Below, in pieces: positions 9,890 to 19,551 of a stretch of DNA of 64,000 bases. The stretch comes from Providencia alcalifaciens. Lineage in GTDB: Bacteria; Pseudomonadota; Gammaproteobacteria; Enterobacterales; Enterobacteriaceae. Numbering within the stretch: position 1 is the stretch's first letter; the number at the start of each line of letters is the position of its first letter. The DNA lies in the NCBI GenBank assembly GCA_025961275.1, contig JAOQNJ010000001.1, forward strand, positions 641,353 through 705,352. The letters run 5' to 3'. Below the pieces are notes generated by a model that worked only from the letters and a program-made list of their open reading frames with translations, did no database searches and was not told the DNA's origin. Made by a program: the position numbers and the translations under genes.

Positions 9890-11530
9890 ATGAGTAAATA
9901 TATTCATAAAACTATGGTGGCTTTGAGCGTAGCTGCTGGATTGATGGCAGCAGGAATAGCAAACAGTTTTGCTGCAACTGTTCCAGCAGGTGTTGAGCTT
10001 GCTGAAAAACAAACCCTAGTGCGTAACAATGGCTCAGAACCACAATCCCTTGATCCGCATAAAATTGAAGGTGTTCCAGAGTCAGCTTTAGCCAGAGATT
10101 TATTTGAGGGATTAACTATTGTAGGGCCAAACGGAGAAATTCTGCCAGGTTCTGCAGTGAGTTGGGATAATAAAGACTTTAAAGAATGGACATTTAAAAT
10201 TCGTGAGGGCGCAAAATGGTCAAATGGTGACCCTGTCACAGCGAATGACTTTGTGTATAGTTTCCAGCGTTTAGTTGATCCTGATACCGCCTCTCCATAT
10301 GCAAGTTACTTGCAGTATGCCCACCTTAAAAATGTTGATGATATAATTGCAGGTAAGAAAAAGCCTGAAGAATTAGGCGTTAAAGCGTTAGATGACCATA
10401 CTTTAGTACTTGAACTCACTGAAGCAGTACCTTATATCCCTAAATTATTGATTCACTCCTCTATGTCGCCAGTAAATAAAAAGACAATCGAAAAATTTGG
10501 CGCTAAGTGGACTCAACCACAAAATTTTGTGGGTAATGGGGCGTTTAAATTAAAAGATTGGACGGTTAACGAACGTATTGTTCTCGAGCGGAGCCCAACT
10601 TACTGGGATAATGCGCATACGGTAATTGATCAAGTTACTTTTTTACCTATCTCTTCTGAAGTGACGGATGTGAACCGTTATCGCAGTGGCGAAATTGACA
10701 TGACTTATAGTAACTTGCCAATTGAACAATTTAAATCACTACAAAAAAATATGCCGGATGAGCTGCGTGTTAGCCCATATCTGTGTATTTATTACTATGA
10801 AATTAACAATGAAAAACCACCATTTAATGACCCACGTGTTAGGGAAGCTTTGAAACTATCAATGGATAGGGACGTCATTACCTACAAAGTGAAAGATCAA
10901 GGTGATATTCCAGCTTATGGTTTCACGCCACCCTTTACTGATGGAATTAAAACGGAAAAACCTGACTGGTACGCCAATATGACGCAAGAGCAGCGTAATG
11001 AGAAAGCGAAACAGTTGCTTGAAGAAGCAGGCTATAACAAGTCAAATCCACTGAAATTTAATTTGCTGTATAACACATCAGATTTGCATAAGCGTATTGC
11101 AATTGCCGCTTCATCTATCTGGAAGAAAAATATCGGCGCCGAAGTTAAGCTCGAAAACCAAGAGTGGAAAACATTCTTAGATAGCCGACATCAAGGTGCG
11201 TATGATATCTCTCGTGCCGGTTGGTGTGCTGATTACAACGAACCTTCCTCTTTCCTCAATATGTTACTTTCAAACAGCAGTAATAATACCGCTCATTATA
11301 AAAATAAAGACTTCGATGCTGCAATGAAGAAAACATTACAAGTGAAAACGAATGAAGAGCGTGCCGAACTTTATAATCAAGCTGAAAAGCAATTAGATAA
11401 AGATTCTGCACTTGTACCTTTTTACTACTATGTAAACACACGTTTAGTTAAGCCATATGTGGGTGGATATACGGGCAAAGATCCGCTTGATAATCTTCAT
11501 ACTAAAGACCTTTATATTATTAAACACTAA
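9890..11530 (+). CDS. oppA: Periplasmic oligopeptide-binding protein OppA (second paralogue)
   Basis: The canonical OppA of the OppABCDF importer, which binds 2-5-residue peptides with little sequence preference. The 546-residue protein has a signal peptide ending NSFAA, then TVPAGVELAEKQTLVRN as in E. coli. Other motifs are SLDPHKIEGVPES, SPYASYLQY, WTVNERIVLERSPTYW, EVTDVNRYRSGEIDM, RAGWCADYNEPSSFLN and a C-terminal YIIKH. The start is the ATG at 9890 (MSKYIHKTM), about ten bases after GGGAGT; the in-frame ATG at 9872 overlaps that site. It is closer to E. coli OppA than the preceding paralogue and is probably the main peptide receptor. Confidence 0.96.
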   Translation: MSKYIHKTMVALSVAAGLMAAGIANSFAATVPAGVELAEKQTLVRNNGSEPQSLDPHKIEGVPESALARDLFEGLTIVGPNGEILPGSAVSWDNKDFKEWTFKIREGAKWSNGDPVTANDFVYSFQRLVDPDTASPYASYLQYAHLKNVDDIIAGKKKPEELGVKALDDHTLVLELTEAVPYIPKLLIHSSMSPVNKKTIEKFGAKWTQPQNFVGNGAFKLKDWTVNERIVLERSPTYWDNAHTVIDQVTFLPISSEVTDVNRYRSGEIDMTYSNLPIEQFKSLQKNMPDELRVSPYLCIYYYEINNEKPPFNDPRVREALKLSMDRDVITYKVKDQGDIPAYGFTPPFTDGIKTEKPDWYANMTQEQRNEKAKQLLEEAGYNKSNPLKFNLLYNTSDLHKRIAIAASSIWKKNIGAEVKLENQEWKTFLDSRHQGAYDISRAGWCADYNEPSSFLNMLLSNSSNNTAHYKNKDFDAAMKKTLQVKTNEERAELYNQAEKQLDKDSALVPFYYYVNTRLVKPYVGGYTGKDPLDNLHTKDLYIIKH

Positions 11531-11642
11531 TAATAGTCCAGCTCTATTGGTTTGGATTCAGGCTGTTGATAGATTCAATAAGTTTGTCGACGGCTCTGAG
11601 AGGTTGTAATAATAAAAAATCAATTTATTGATTTTCGGCTGA

Positions 11643-11681
11643 TAAAACAAGGCGGGAAATGACTATTTTCCCGTTTTGTTT
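11643..11681 (+). terminator. Hairpin between oppA and oppB
   Basis: CGGGAAA pairs with TTTCCCG, extended by AAAACAA with TTTTGTTT, about 110 nt after oppA and 80 nt before oppB. It is placed as expected for a partial terminator or mRNA-stabilising hairpin that makes oppA more abundant than oppBCDF. Confidence 0.6.
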
Positions 11682-11760
11682 GCAACCTTAATCCACTTTT
11701 ATGAAGCTAGATAATGGCGTGATTATTGGTTCTACTAAGCAACTGAAGTAGGAAAGAGCA

Positions 11761-12681
11761 ATGTTAAAATTTATTTTGCGTCGTTTACTTGAAGCGATTC
11801 CGACACTTTTTATTCTTATTACCATTTCATTTTTTATGATGCGATTAGCGCCCGGTAGCCCATTTACGGGAGAGCGTAAGCTGCCACCTGAAGTCATGGC
11901 AAATATTGAAGCGAAATACCATTTAAATGACCCTATGTATAAGCAATACTTTAGCTACCTTGTGCAGTTATCTAAAGGGGACTTTGGACCGTCATTTAAA
12001 TACAAAGATTACAGTGTTAATGAGCTAGTTGAAAAAGCATTTCCTGTTTCTGCGAAATTAGGCGCGACAGCGTTTATTGTTGCAGTTTTCTTTGGTGTCT
12101 CAGCTGGGATAATTGCGGCCCTTAATCAAAATACTAAATGGGATTTTACAGTCATGGGTTTTGCCATGACGGGGGTTGTCATCCCAAGCTTCGTTGTGGC
12201 TCCACTACTGGTACTGATTTTTGCCATTCAGTTGAAATGGCTACCGGGTGGAGGCTGGGATGGAGGCAATCTCACTCATATTATCCTACCGATGGTCGCA
12301 TTATCACTAGCTTACATTGCTAGCATTTCGCGTATCACTCGTGGCTCAATGATTGAAATTATGCACTCAAACTTTATTCGTACAGCAAGAGCGAAAGGAT
12401 TGCCTTTGCGTACCATTATCTTTCGACATGCATTAAAACCTGCATTACTGCCTGTTCTCTCGTATATGGGGCCAGCTTTTGTCGGGATTATTACAGGCTC
12501 AATGGTTGTTGAAACTATCTTTGGCTTACCGGGGATTGGTCAGTTATTTGTTAATGGTGCACTTAATCGTGATTACTCATTAGTACTTAGTCTGACCATT
12601 TTAGTTGGGGTGTTAACCATTGCCTTCAATGCGATAGTCGATGTGTTATATGCCGTTATAGACCCGAAAATTCGTTATTAA
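11761..12681 (+). CDS. oppB: Oligopeptide ABC transporter permease OppB
   Basis: One of the two inner-membrane permease subunits of the oligopeptide importer. It has 306 residues, the family length. The first membrane span begins MLKFILRRLLEAIPTL, followed by the periplasmic loop with MRLAPGSPF. The C-terminal half carries the binding-protein-dependent permease motif that contacts the ATPases (RTARAKGLP near 205-213) and ends DVLYAVIDPKIRY, as in other OppB. AGGAAAGAGCA lies upstream of the ATG. It is separated from oppC by only 15 bases. The gene is intact. Confidence 0.96.
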   Translation: MLKFILRRLLEAIPTLFILITISFFMMRLAPGSPFTGERKLPPEVMANIEAKYHLNDPMYKQYFSYLVQLSKGDFGPSFKYKDYSVNELVEKAFPVSAKLGATAFIVAVFFGVSAGIIAALNQNTKWDFTVMGFAMTGVVIPSFVVAPLLVLIFAIQLKWLPGGGWDGGNLTHIILPMVALSLAYIASISRITRGSMIEIMHSNFIRTARAKGLPLRTIIFRHALKPALLPVLSYMGPAFVGIITGSMVVETIFGLPGIGQLFVNGALNRDYSLVLSLTILVGVLTIAFNAIVDVLYAVIDPKIRY

Positions 12682-12696
12682 TCCGGAGAGTACACT

Positions 12697-13605
12697 ATGT
12701 TATTAAATCAAAAGAATAGTGAGGCTCTGGAAAAGCTTTCTGAGCAATTGGATATTGAAGGACGTAGCCTATGGCAAGATGCACGTCGCCGTTTTATCCA
12801 TAACCGCGCCGCTATTTTCAGTCTATGCGTACTATGCCTCATCACACTTTTTGTTATTTTCGCACCGATGTTATCGCCATTTTTATATGATGATACCGAT
12901 TGGGAAATGATGTCTATGGCACCTGATATGGCAAGCGGGCATTATTTCGGCACTGATGCTTCAGGTCGTGATCTGCTAGTGAGGGTCGCAATTGGTGGGC
13001 GTATTTCTCTGATGGTTGGTGTAGCAGCAGCTTTGGTTGCTGTTATTGTCGGTACGTTATATGGTTCTTTGGCGGGTTATGTCGGCGGAAAAGTTGACTC
13101 AATCATGATGCGTCTACTGGAGATATTAAACTCATTTCCCTTCATGTTTTTTGTAATTTTGTTGGTGACTCTTTTTGGTACCAATATTTTGCTAATCTTT
13201 GTGGCTATCGGCATGGTTTCTTGGCTGGATATGGCGCGTATTGTTCGTGGACAAACCTTAGGGCTTAAACGCAAAGAGTTTATCGAGGCCGCACTAGTTT
13301 CTGGTGTCAGTACACGTAATATTATTTTGCGTCATATTGTACCGAACGTATTGGGTGTCGTTGTGGTTTATGCTTCTTTATTAGTGCCTAGTATGATCTT
13401 ATTTGAATCTTTTTTAAGTTTTTTAGGGTTAGGTACACAAGAACCGCTAAGTAGCTGGGGAGCATTATTGAGTGATGGTGCAAACTCGATGGAAGTGACA
13501 CCGTGGCTATTATTGATTCCAGCAGGCTTTCTTGTTGTGACGCTTTTTTGTTTTAACTTTATCGGCGATGGCTTGCGTGATGCCCTTGACCCGAAAGATC
13601 GCTAG
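12697..13605 (+). CDS. oppC: Oligopeptide ABC transporter permease OppC
   Basis: The second permease subunit of the oligopeptide importer. It has 302 residues. The N-terminal cytoplasmic part includes GRSLWQDARRRFIHNRAA, then a membrane span, a periplasmic segment with YFGTDASGRDLLVR, and the core permease domain (about 95-300). The coupling loop reads RGQTLGLKRKEFIEAALVSG. It ends GDGLRDALDPKDR, typical of OppC/DppC. CCGGAGAG precedes the start. It sits between oppB (15 bases away) and oppD (11 bases away) in one operon. Confidence 0.96.
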   Translation: MLLNQKNSEALEKLSEQLDIEGRSLWQDARRRFIHNRAAIFSLCVLCLITLFVIFAPMLSPFLYDDTDWEMMSMAPDMASGHYFGTDASGRDLLVRVAIGGRISLMVGVAAALVAVIVGTLYGSLAGYVGGKVDSIMMRLLEILNSFPFMFFVILLVTLFGTNILLIFVAIGMVSWLDMARIVRGQTLGLKRKEFIEAALVSGVSTRNIILRHIVPNVLGVVVVYASLLVPSMILFESFLSFLGLGTQEPLSSWGALLSDGANSMEVTPWLLLIPAGFLVVTLFCFNFIGDGLRDALDPKDR

Positions 13606-13616
13606 AGGAAACTATT

Positions 13617-14606
13617 ATGTCAGAAATTAAATCATCAACTCCTCTATTAAGCGTAAAAAATCTGGATGTTAATTTTTCGACACCGGATGGCGATGTAACG
13701 GCAGTTAATAAACTTAATTTTGAATTACACGCAGGCGAAACCTTAGGTATTGTTGGGGAGTCTGGCTCGGGCAAATCACAAACTGCATTTGCCTTAATGG
13801 GGCTCCTAGCGCGTAATGGCAAAATTGGTGGCTCAGCCATTTTTAATGGGCGTGAAATTTTAAACTTAAAAGAGAAAGCATTAAATAAGATGAGGGCGGA
13901 GGAAATATCTATTATCTTTCAAGACCCAATGACATCGCTTAATCCTTATTTAAAGATTGGCATTCAATTGTCTGAAGTATTAATGTTGCACAAAGGCATG
14001 GGAAAGCAAGAAGCGTTTGAGGAATCAGTGCGCATGCTCGATGCTGTTAAAATGCCTGAGTCACGTAATCGAATGAACATGTATCCCCATGAATTTTCAG
14101 GCGGAATGCGTCAGCGAGTCATGATAGCGATGGCACTATTGTGTCAGCCTAAGTTACTTATTGCTGATGAACCCACCACTGCGCTGGATGTGACGGTACA
14201 AGCGCAAATTATGACACTCCTGAATGAATTAAAAAAAGAATTTAATACGGCGATTATTTTAATCACTCATGATCTAGGTGTTGTTGCGGGTGTTTGCGAT
14301 AAAGTATTAGTCATGTATGCAGGGAGAACAATGGAGTATGGTACTGCACGTGATATTTTTTATCATCCCTCACACCCGTATTCATTAGGTTTACTCGCTG
14401 CGGTACCTCGATTAGATGGTGATAATGAAAGTCTTATGACTATACCAGGAAACCCACCAAATTTATTGAGATTACCGAAAGGTTGCCCGTTTTCACCGCG
14501 CTGCTTATATGCCAATGAACAATGTGTTGAACAGGAGCCTGCATTGACTGCATTTTCAACTAATCGTTTACGAGCCTGTTTTAAACCTGTGGAGGAATTG
14601 GTATGA
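13617..14606 (+). CDS. oppD: Oligopeptide ABC transporter ATP-binding protein OppD
   Basis: One of the two cytoplasmic ATPases that power peptide import. The 329-residue protein has Walker A GESGSGKSQT near 45, Q-loop IIFQDPMTSLNP, the ABC signature FSGGMRQRV and Walker B LLIADEPTTALD followed by the H-loop ITHD. The C-terminal oligopeptide-transporter domain carries GCPFSPRC with later cysteines; such cysteines bind an iron-sulfur cluster in some family members (not shown here). Its stop overlaps the oppF start by four bases, so the two ATPases are probably translationally coupled. Confidence 0.96.
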   Translation: MSEIKSSTPLLSVKNLDVNFSTPDGDVTAVNKLNFELHAGETLGIVGESGSGKSQTAFALMGLLARNGKIGGSAIFNGREILNLKEKALNKMRAEEISIIFQDPMTSLNPYLKIGIQLSEVLMLHKGMGKQEAFEESVRMLDAVKMPESRNRMNMYPHEFSGGMRQRVMIAMALLCQPKLLIADEPTTALDVTVQAQIMTLLNELKKEFNTAIILITHDLGVVAGVCDKVLVMYAGRTMEYGTARDIFYHPSHPYSLGLLAAVPRLDGDNESLMTIPGNPPNLLRLPKGCPFSPRCLYANEQCVEQEPALTAFSTNRLRACFKPVEELV

Positions 14607-15604
14607 GCGAACAAGAGAATAGACCAATTCTGCTCGAAGTGAATGATTTAAAAGTTCATTTTTCGATTAGAGATAAAAAACAGTGGTTTTGGCAGCCAGA
14701 TAAAAGTTTGAAAGCGGTTGATGGGGTGACATTACGACTCTATGAGGGGGAAACTCTTGGCGTCGTCGGGGAATCTGGATGCGGAAAATCAACATTTGCG
14801 CGTGCTATTATTGGCTTAGTGAAATCAACGGGAGGAACAGTCAGTTGGTTAGGCCGTGATCTTTTAGGATTAAATGATAAGCAGTGGCGTGAAATACGTA
14901 GCGACATTCAAATGATCTTCCAAGACCCGTTGGCATCGTTGAATCCAAGAATGACTATCGGTGATATTATTGCTGAACCATTAAAAACCTATAATCCGAA
15001 AATGCCTCAATCAGAAGTGACAGACAAAGTCCGTAAGATAATGAAGCGGGTTGGGTTATTACCAAACTTGGTGAACCGTTATCCGCATGAATTTTCTGGT
15101 GGGCAATGCCAGCGCATCGGGATTGCACGGGCATTAATTCTTGAGCCAAAATTAGTCATTTGTGACGAGCCTGTTTCAGCATTGGATGTGTCAATCCAAG
15201 CGCAAGTGGTTAACTTATTGCAAGAGTTACAACGAGAAATGGGATTATCACTGATCTTTATTGCCCATGACTTGGCGGTGGTGAAACATATTTCAGACCG
15301 CGTATTAGTAATGTATTTGGGGCATGCCGTTGAATTAGGAACTTATGATGAGGTCTACAACAATCCTCTTCATCCCTATACAAAAGCTTTAATGTCAGCC
15401 GTGCCCGTCCCAGATCCTGATAAAGAGAAAAATAAATCCATTCAATTATTGGAAGGTGAATTACCTTCGCCAATAAATCCGCCATCAGGATGTGTGTTTA
15501 GAACGCGCTGTCCATTAGCTGATGAGGCATGTGCCAAAACTAGACCGTTGTTGGAAGGAAGCTTCAAACATGCAGTATCGTGCTTAAAAGTTGATCCTCT
15601 CTGA
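14603..15604 (+). CDS. oppF: Oligopeptide ABC transporter ATP-binding protein OppF
   Basis: The second ATPase of the importer and partner of OppD. The 333-residue protein has Walker A GESGCGKST, Q-loop MIFQDPLASLNP, signature FSGGQCQRIG and Walker B LVICDEPVSALD followed by IAHD. Its C-terminal domain contains CVFRTRCPLADEAC, parallel to that in OppD. It overlaps oppD by four bases and is the last gene of the operon, with a hairpin terminator ten bases after the stop. Length matches E. coli OppF (334). Confidence 0.96.
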   Translation: MSEQENRPILLEVNDLKVHFSIRDKKQWFWQPDKSLKAVDGVTLRLYEGETLGVVGESGCGKSTFARAIIGLVKSTGGTVSWLGRDLLGLNDKQWREIRSDIQMIFQDPLASLNPRMTIGDIIAEPLKTYNPKMPQSEVTDKVRKIMKRVGLLPNLVNRYPHEFSGGQCQRIGIARALILEPKLVICDEPVSALDVSIQAQVVNLLQELQREMGLSLIFIAHDLAVVKHISDRVLVMYLGHAVELGTYDEVYNNPLHPYTKALMSAVPVPDPDKEKNKSIQLLEGELPSPINPPSGCVFRTRCPLADEACAKTRPLLEGSFKHAVSCLKVDPL

Positions 15605-15613
15605 ATATAAATA

Positions 15614-15644
15614 TAAGCGGGGGATGCTATTTCTCCCGCTTTAT
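15614..15644 (+). terminator. Terminator of the opp operon
   Basis: TAAGCGGG pairs with CCCGCTTTA around a loop containing ATGCTATT, directly after oppF. The T-run is short, so strength is uncertain. Confidence 0.65.
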
Positions 15645-15746
15645 TAGCAATCTCTAGAACGGCTAGTGACTATGAAAAGACTATCTCAAAAATCAATACC
15701 TGAAAACTGGGAAGTAAATCCCCAATAGAATAACGCAAATAGTGAA

Positions 15747-16079
15747 TTAGCGTTTCCACAAGATATGATTAAAAGACTGCATTGGGTCACGGCTAATCAA
15801 TATTCTTGCAAAAATATCATTGATCTCATCTTCTTCAGATTGTACTAAACCAATAATAACTTCACTAAAATTGTCTAAATTGAACGCCGGCTGGATCACA
15901 CTGTGCCAATTAGTGCTTAGCGGTATAATCTCGGCCGCGCCAGACTCTTCAAATTGCAGAGCAAAAAGAACTTGATCAGCAGGCTCTAAGTTATCCATCG
16001 CATTTTCTAGGAAAAGGTCATAGGCTATTTCAATGATTTCATCTTCATCGATAAGTGTAAGTGATTGTGGCTTAGTCAT
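15747..16079 (-). CDS. yciU: DUF440 family protein YciU
   Basis: A small acidic cytoplasmic protein of the DUF440/UPF0263 family. Its function is unestablished; a DNA-mimic role was proposed from the acidic surface of a homologue. The 110-residue sequence ends with the conserved EINDIFARILISRD and NHILWKR block. I start at the ATG at 16079 (MTKPQSLTL), with AGGA about eight bases upstream; an in-frame ATG seven codons earlier would overlap the end of the cardiolipin synthase spacer. It lies 23 bases downstream of clsA and is probably co-transcribed, as in E. coli. Confidence 0.88.
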   Translation of the reverse strand: MTKPQSLTLIDEDEIIEIAYDLFLENAMDNLEPADQVLFALQFEESGAAEIIPLSTNWHSVIQPAFNLDNFSEVIIGLVQSEEDEINDIFARILISRDPMQSFNHILWKR

Positions 16080-16102
16080 GACAGTTCCTAAAATGTTCAA
16101 AA

Positions 16103-17563
16103 TTACAGTAATGGGCTAAAAAAGTAGCAAAGACGTTCAACAACTCGATTCCAGAATGGTCGTTGTTCCCACTCTTCGATTTCAAGGCGAGTAGAACGAG
16201 CGATATAATCATACTGCACAATAGTGAGATCACTACCAAAATTTTTATCATCAATAACGACAGTGATTTCAAAATTTAACCATAAACTACGCATATCTAA
16301 ATTGACTGAGCCAACAAGACTTAATTCACCATCGACTAAGACACTTTTGGTATGTAATAAACCATCTTCAAATTGATAAATTTTTACGCCCGCTTCGAGT
16401 AATTCAGTATAAAAAGCTCGGCTTGCCCAACGAACGAGAAAAGAGTTATTGAGTCTTGGCATAACAATACTCACATCAACCCCACGCATAGCGGCGGTAC
16501 AGATGGCGTGGAGCAAGTCATCACTTGGGACAAAATAGGGTGTTGTCATGATCAGTTGCTTGCGTGCAGAGAAGATTGCGGTCATTAACGATTGTTGAAT
16601 CAACTCATCGGGGAAACCAGGACCTGATGCAATGACTTGAGTTGTGTGCCCATTTGCTTGCTCAAATGGCATAATATTGGTATCGGGTGGTGGTGGCAAA
16701 ATACGTTGACCTGTTTCCATCTCCCAGTCAAACGCGTACACAATACCTAATGTAGTACTTACAGGGCCCTCCATGCGAACCAAAATATCCACCCACTCGC
16801 CAAACCCTGCATCCTGTTTAAAATAGCGTGGGTCGACCATATTCATGCTGCCAGTATAAGAAATATAATTATCGATGATGACCATTTTACGATGTTGGCG
16901 TAAATCCATTCGACGTAAGAAAAAACGCATCAGATTTACTTTTAGTGATTCGATAAATTCGATACCGGCCGCCCGCATTTTTTGGGGGTAATCACTACGA
17001 AAGAAATGCCAGCTACCCCCTGAGTCGACCATTATACGGCATTTAACACCGCGTTTAGCCGCATTAATGAGAGCTTCTGTGACACCATCAACTAAGCCAC
17101 CTGTTTGCCAGATATAAAATACCATCTCAATTGAATGCTGCGCATTATTGATATCATTAACAATAGATTTAAGTGACTCTTCACATGTGGTCATTAACTG
17201 TATGCGATTACCTTTAACCCCCGCAATACCTTGACGTTTTTCACAAAGTTGGAACAGTGGCTCAGCAACACGGCTATGCTCTTTGGTGAAAATGTGTTTT
17301 GAATGGCGTAAATTTTCGAGCCAAGTTGCCACAGAAGGCCACATTTGTTGTGCCTTATCAACACGTCGTTTGCCCAGATGAAGCTCACCAAAGGCGATAT
17401 AGGCGATAATACCCACTAATGGCAGGATATAAATGATTAGTAACCATGTCATGGCAGAGGTAACAGGTCTACGTTTGACCAAAATTCGAACGGTAACTCC
17501 CGCAATCACTAACCAGTATAAAAAAAACGATAACCAGCTCAATAATGTATAAACTGTTGCCAT
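16103..17563 (-). CDS. clsA: Cardiolipin synthase A
   Basis: ClsA joins two phosphatidylglycerol molecules into cardiolipin and glycerol at the inner membrane. From the ATG at 17563 ([11 protein letters not shown]) the protein has 486 residues, exactly the E. coli length. Two N-terminal membrane spans (about 5-60) precede two phospholipase-D HKD motifs, QHRKMVIID near 224 and [10 protein letters not shown] near 404. Conserved [14 protein letters not shown] and [15 protein letters not shown] follow the motifs. TGAGGT lies upstream of this ATG. The frame is open 34 codons further upstream but family alignment does not support that extension. It forms an operon with yciU. The 300 bp upstream hold no other feature I can name. 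Confidence 0.96.
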   Translation of the reverse strand: MATVYTLLSWLSFFLYWLVIAGVTVRILVKRRPVTSAMTWLLIIYILPLVGIIAYIAFGELHLGKRRVDKAQQMWPSVATWLENLRHSKHIFTKEHSRVAEPLFQLCEKRQGIAGVKGNRIQLMTTCEESLKSIVNDINNAQHSIEMVFYIWQTGGLVDGVTEALINAAKRGVKCRIMVDSGGSWHFFRSDYPQKMRAAGIEFIESLKVNLMRFFLRRMDLRQHRKMVIIDNYISYTGSMNMVDPRYFKQDAGFGEWVDILVRMEGPVSTTLGIVYAFDWEMETGQRILPPPPDTNIMPFEQANGHTTQVIASGPGFPDELIQQSLMTAIFSARKQLIMTTPYFVPSDDLLHAICTAAMRGVDVSIVMPRLNNSFLVRWASRAFYTELLEAGVKIYQFEDGLLHTKSVLVDGELSLVGSVNLDMRSLWLNFEITVVIDDKNFGSDLTIVQYDYIARSTRLEIEEWEQRPFWNRVVERLCYFFSPLL

Positions 17564-17864
17564 ATGGATTACATACCTCATCAACATGGGGGCGTAAAAG
17601 TGGTCAAAAAATGAAATAGACCCGATTAAATAAAATCTGACACTAAACTTAATAGAGTTTAGCAAAGTTTCATATCAAAAGTTTTGTAAGATATTATAGA
17701 TTAATAGCGAAAAAACAATTCATTATATTGATAGTTTGATGTTGAAATTACTTTAGTGGTCATCCCAAATGATTAAACCAATTGAGAGGTAATTCTTGGC
17801 TCAGGCAAGTAAAGGTTTATAATATTCAGTCAATTTCATTACTCAAGAAAGCAAAGGGATAAAA

Positions 17865-18077
17865 ATGAGACGTAGTAGACATGAAGTTGGACGCTGGAGG
17901 ATGTTAAGACAATCATTACGTCGTCGCCGCCGCTGGCTTGAAGGGCATTCAAGACGTAATATGCGTATTTACTCAATGAGAAAGTTTGATATTTACAAAT
18001 GCCGTCGTTCACTGCTATTTACCCGATGGAATGAGTGGGGAATTGAGGGGAAATTTCACAATTTTCACATTGAATGA
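17865..18077 (+). CDS. yciY: Small basic protein YciY
   Basis: A 70-residue, extremely arginine-rich protein. Its N-terminal half (MRRSRHEVGRWRMLRQ, then a WLEGHSRRNMRI block) matches the E. coli YciY family, whose function is unknown. The C-terminal part is about 13 residues longer than in E. coli and ends in an aromatic/histidine-rich tail. AAAGGGAT precedes the start. It lies between divergent clsA and tonB, the same position as in E. coli, which supports it as a real gene despite its size. Confidence 0.8.
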   Translation: MRRSRHEVGRWRMLRQSLRRRRRWLEGHSRRNMRIYSMRKFDIYKCRRSLLFTRWNEWGIEGKFHNFHIE

Positions 18078-18086
18078 CAAACGTTA

Positions 18087-18116
18087 TTGAATATGATTGC
18101 TATTTGCATTTAAACT
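18087..18116 (+). promoter_or_regulatory. tonB promoter with probable Fur-site sequence
   Basis: TTGAAT and TAAACT are 18 bp apart and flank GATTGCTATTTGCATT, which as I recall is nearly identical to the E. coli tonB promoter region where Fur binds. Match to the palindromic Fur consensus is only partial. Iron control of tonB is expected from the family. Confidence 0.5.
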
Positions 18117-18161
18117 AGGGGCATATTCTTTAGGTTTATTGTCGTAGGGTAGAAAATTCAT

Positions 18162-18896
18162 ATGCGTTGGATTCGTTGGCCTCTTATTATTATCCTTTCA
18201 TTGTCTATTCATGCTGGTCTTGCTATGGCATGGATTTTTAATCAGCCGAAAATGACACCCGTTGCGGAGCCTATGACGGTTGCAATGATAGCATTTGAAT
18301 CAGAACAGCCTTCAACAGAGCCTGTAACGGCTCAATCCGAACCTGTTCCACAGCCTGAGCCAGAACCAGAGCCTGAACCCATCGTAGAGCCAGAGCCTGT
18401 TGTTGAGCCGGTTATTGCACTACCTGAAAAGAAACCTGAAGTAAAGAAAAAGCCAAGACCTAAGAAAGAAGAAAAACGAGAAATCAAAAATGACGCTAAG
18501 CCTGTTGAAAAACAATTAGCAAAAAATGATTTGAAACCGTTATCTGACTTAAACGGCGTTCCTGCCAAATCGAATACCAATGTTACTGCTAAAAATAATG
18601 GTGCAACCAGCAGTCAATCAACCAGTAAACGCGGCCCTCAAGCAATTCGTAAACAAGCTCCATCTTATCCTGAACGGGCACGGCGTTTAGGTAAAGACGG
18701 TTATGTTAAGGTGCGCTATGACATCGATGAAGATGGTCGAGTGACAAATATTGAATTTGTTGAAGCGTCTCCGAAAGGTTTGTTCGAACGAGATGTTAAA
18801 CGTGCTATGAATCGTTGGACGTACGAAAAACTGCCTGCGAAAGGCTATGTAACAGAAATATATTTCAAAATCGATGGTACCGTGAGTCAAGTTTAA
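18162..18896 (+). CDS. tonB: Energy-transducing protein TonB
   Basis: TonB couples the proton-motive force, through ExbB/ExbD, to outer-membrane receptors that import siderophores and vitamin B12. The 244-residue protein has one N-terminal membrane span with the essential S-x-x-x-H motif (S13 to H17). A periplasmic Glu-Pro-rich stretch (about 60-85) and Lys-Pro-rich stretch (about 90-110) follow. The C-terminal domain (from about 155) has the conserved YPERARRLGKDGYVKV and a KIDGT ending. Length is close to E. coli TonB (239). ExbB and ExbD are not in this window. Confidence 0.96.
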   Translation: MRWIRWPLIIILSLSIHAGLAMAWIFNQPKMTPVAEPMTVAMIAFESEQPSTEPVTAQSEPVPQPEPEPEPEPIVEPEPVVEPVIALPEKKPEVKKKPRPKKEEKREIKNDAKPVEKQLAKNDLKPLSDLNGVPAKSNTNVTAKNNGATSSQSTSKRGPQAIRKQAPSYPERARRLGKDGYVKVRYDIDEDGRVTNIEFVEASPKGLFERDVKRAMNRWTYEKLPAKGYVTEIYFKIDGTVSQV

Positions 18897-18924
18897 AACA
18901 TCATCTTCTTATTTATCTTGAAAA

Positions 18925-18968
18925 TAAAAATCCCCCGTATTTGAATAGTAAATTATGGGGGATTTTTT
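18925..18968. terminator. Bidirectional terminator between tonB and yciA
   Basis: ATAAAAATCCCCC pairs with GGGGGATTTTTTAT around a 21-nt loop. There are A- and T-runs on both sides, so it can serve tonB (+) and yciA (-). Confidence 0.85.
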
Positions 18969-18997
18969 ATGAGAAAAAAGAATCGCTAGGGCGGGTT

Positions 18998-19414
18998 TTA
19001 TTCAGAGCTCTCTAACTTGAACTGTTGTTTTTCTTTAGGCAGTTCTCGTGGCGAATTGTCATCATTGACTGCAACATAGGTAAAAACAGCATCAGTTGCT
19101 TGATAACGCTGACCAACAGGCTCTGTCGCAACTTTCTTAATCCAGACCTCAATATTAATGGTAATAGAGCTTTTACCTGTCTTTAAACAGCGGGCGTAGC
19201 AGCAGACGACATCACCAACAGCAACGGGTTTTTGAAATTTAATACCATTGACAGCAATGGTTACAACACGACCAAGAGCAATTTCTTTCGCTAAGATGGC
19301 ACCACCAATATCCATTTGAGACATTAACCAACCGCCAAAAATATCACCATTTGCATTAGTATCAGTAGGCATTGCTAATGTACGTAAAACTAATTCCCCG
19401 TTTGGTAGTTGCAT
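18998..19414 (-). CDS. yciA: Acyl-CoA thioesterase YciA
   Basis: A hot-dog-fold thioesterase that hydrolyses a broad range of acyl-CoA esters in the cytoplasm. The 138-residue sequence contains the family core PTDTNANGDIFGGWLM at about 16-31, including the catalytic aspartate and the start of the hot-dog helix. QMDIGGAILAKEIA and PVAVGDVVCCYARC follow. The ATG at 19414 (MQLPNGELV) has AAAGAG upstream; E. coli YciA begins a few residues earlier. It is convergent with tonB, as in E. coli. Confidence 0.94.
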   Translation of the reverse strand: MQLPNGELVLRTLAMPTDTNANGDIFGGWLMSQMDIGGAILAKEIALGRVVTIAVNGIKFQKPVAVGDVVCCYARCLKTGKSSITINIEVWIKKVATEPVGQRYQATDAVFTYVAVNDDNSPRELPKEKQQFKLESSE

Positions 19415-19551
19415 ATCAAACTCTTTATTAAAATATAGACATGTTCAAATTTGCGCTAATCATAAACTATAACGACAGTTTCAGTCACGATGAATCACGA
19501 TCCAGTTTTTTCTTAGGGGAAAATTATCCATTGATGATGGTAATGAACACG

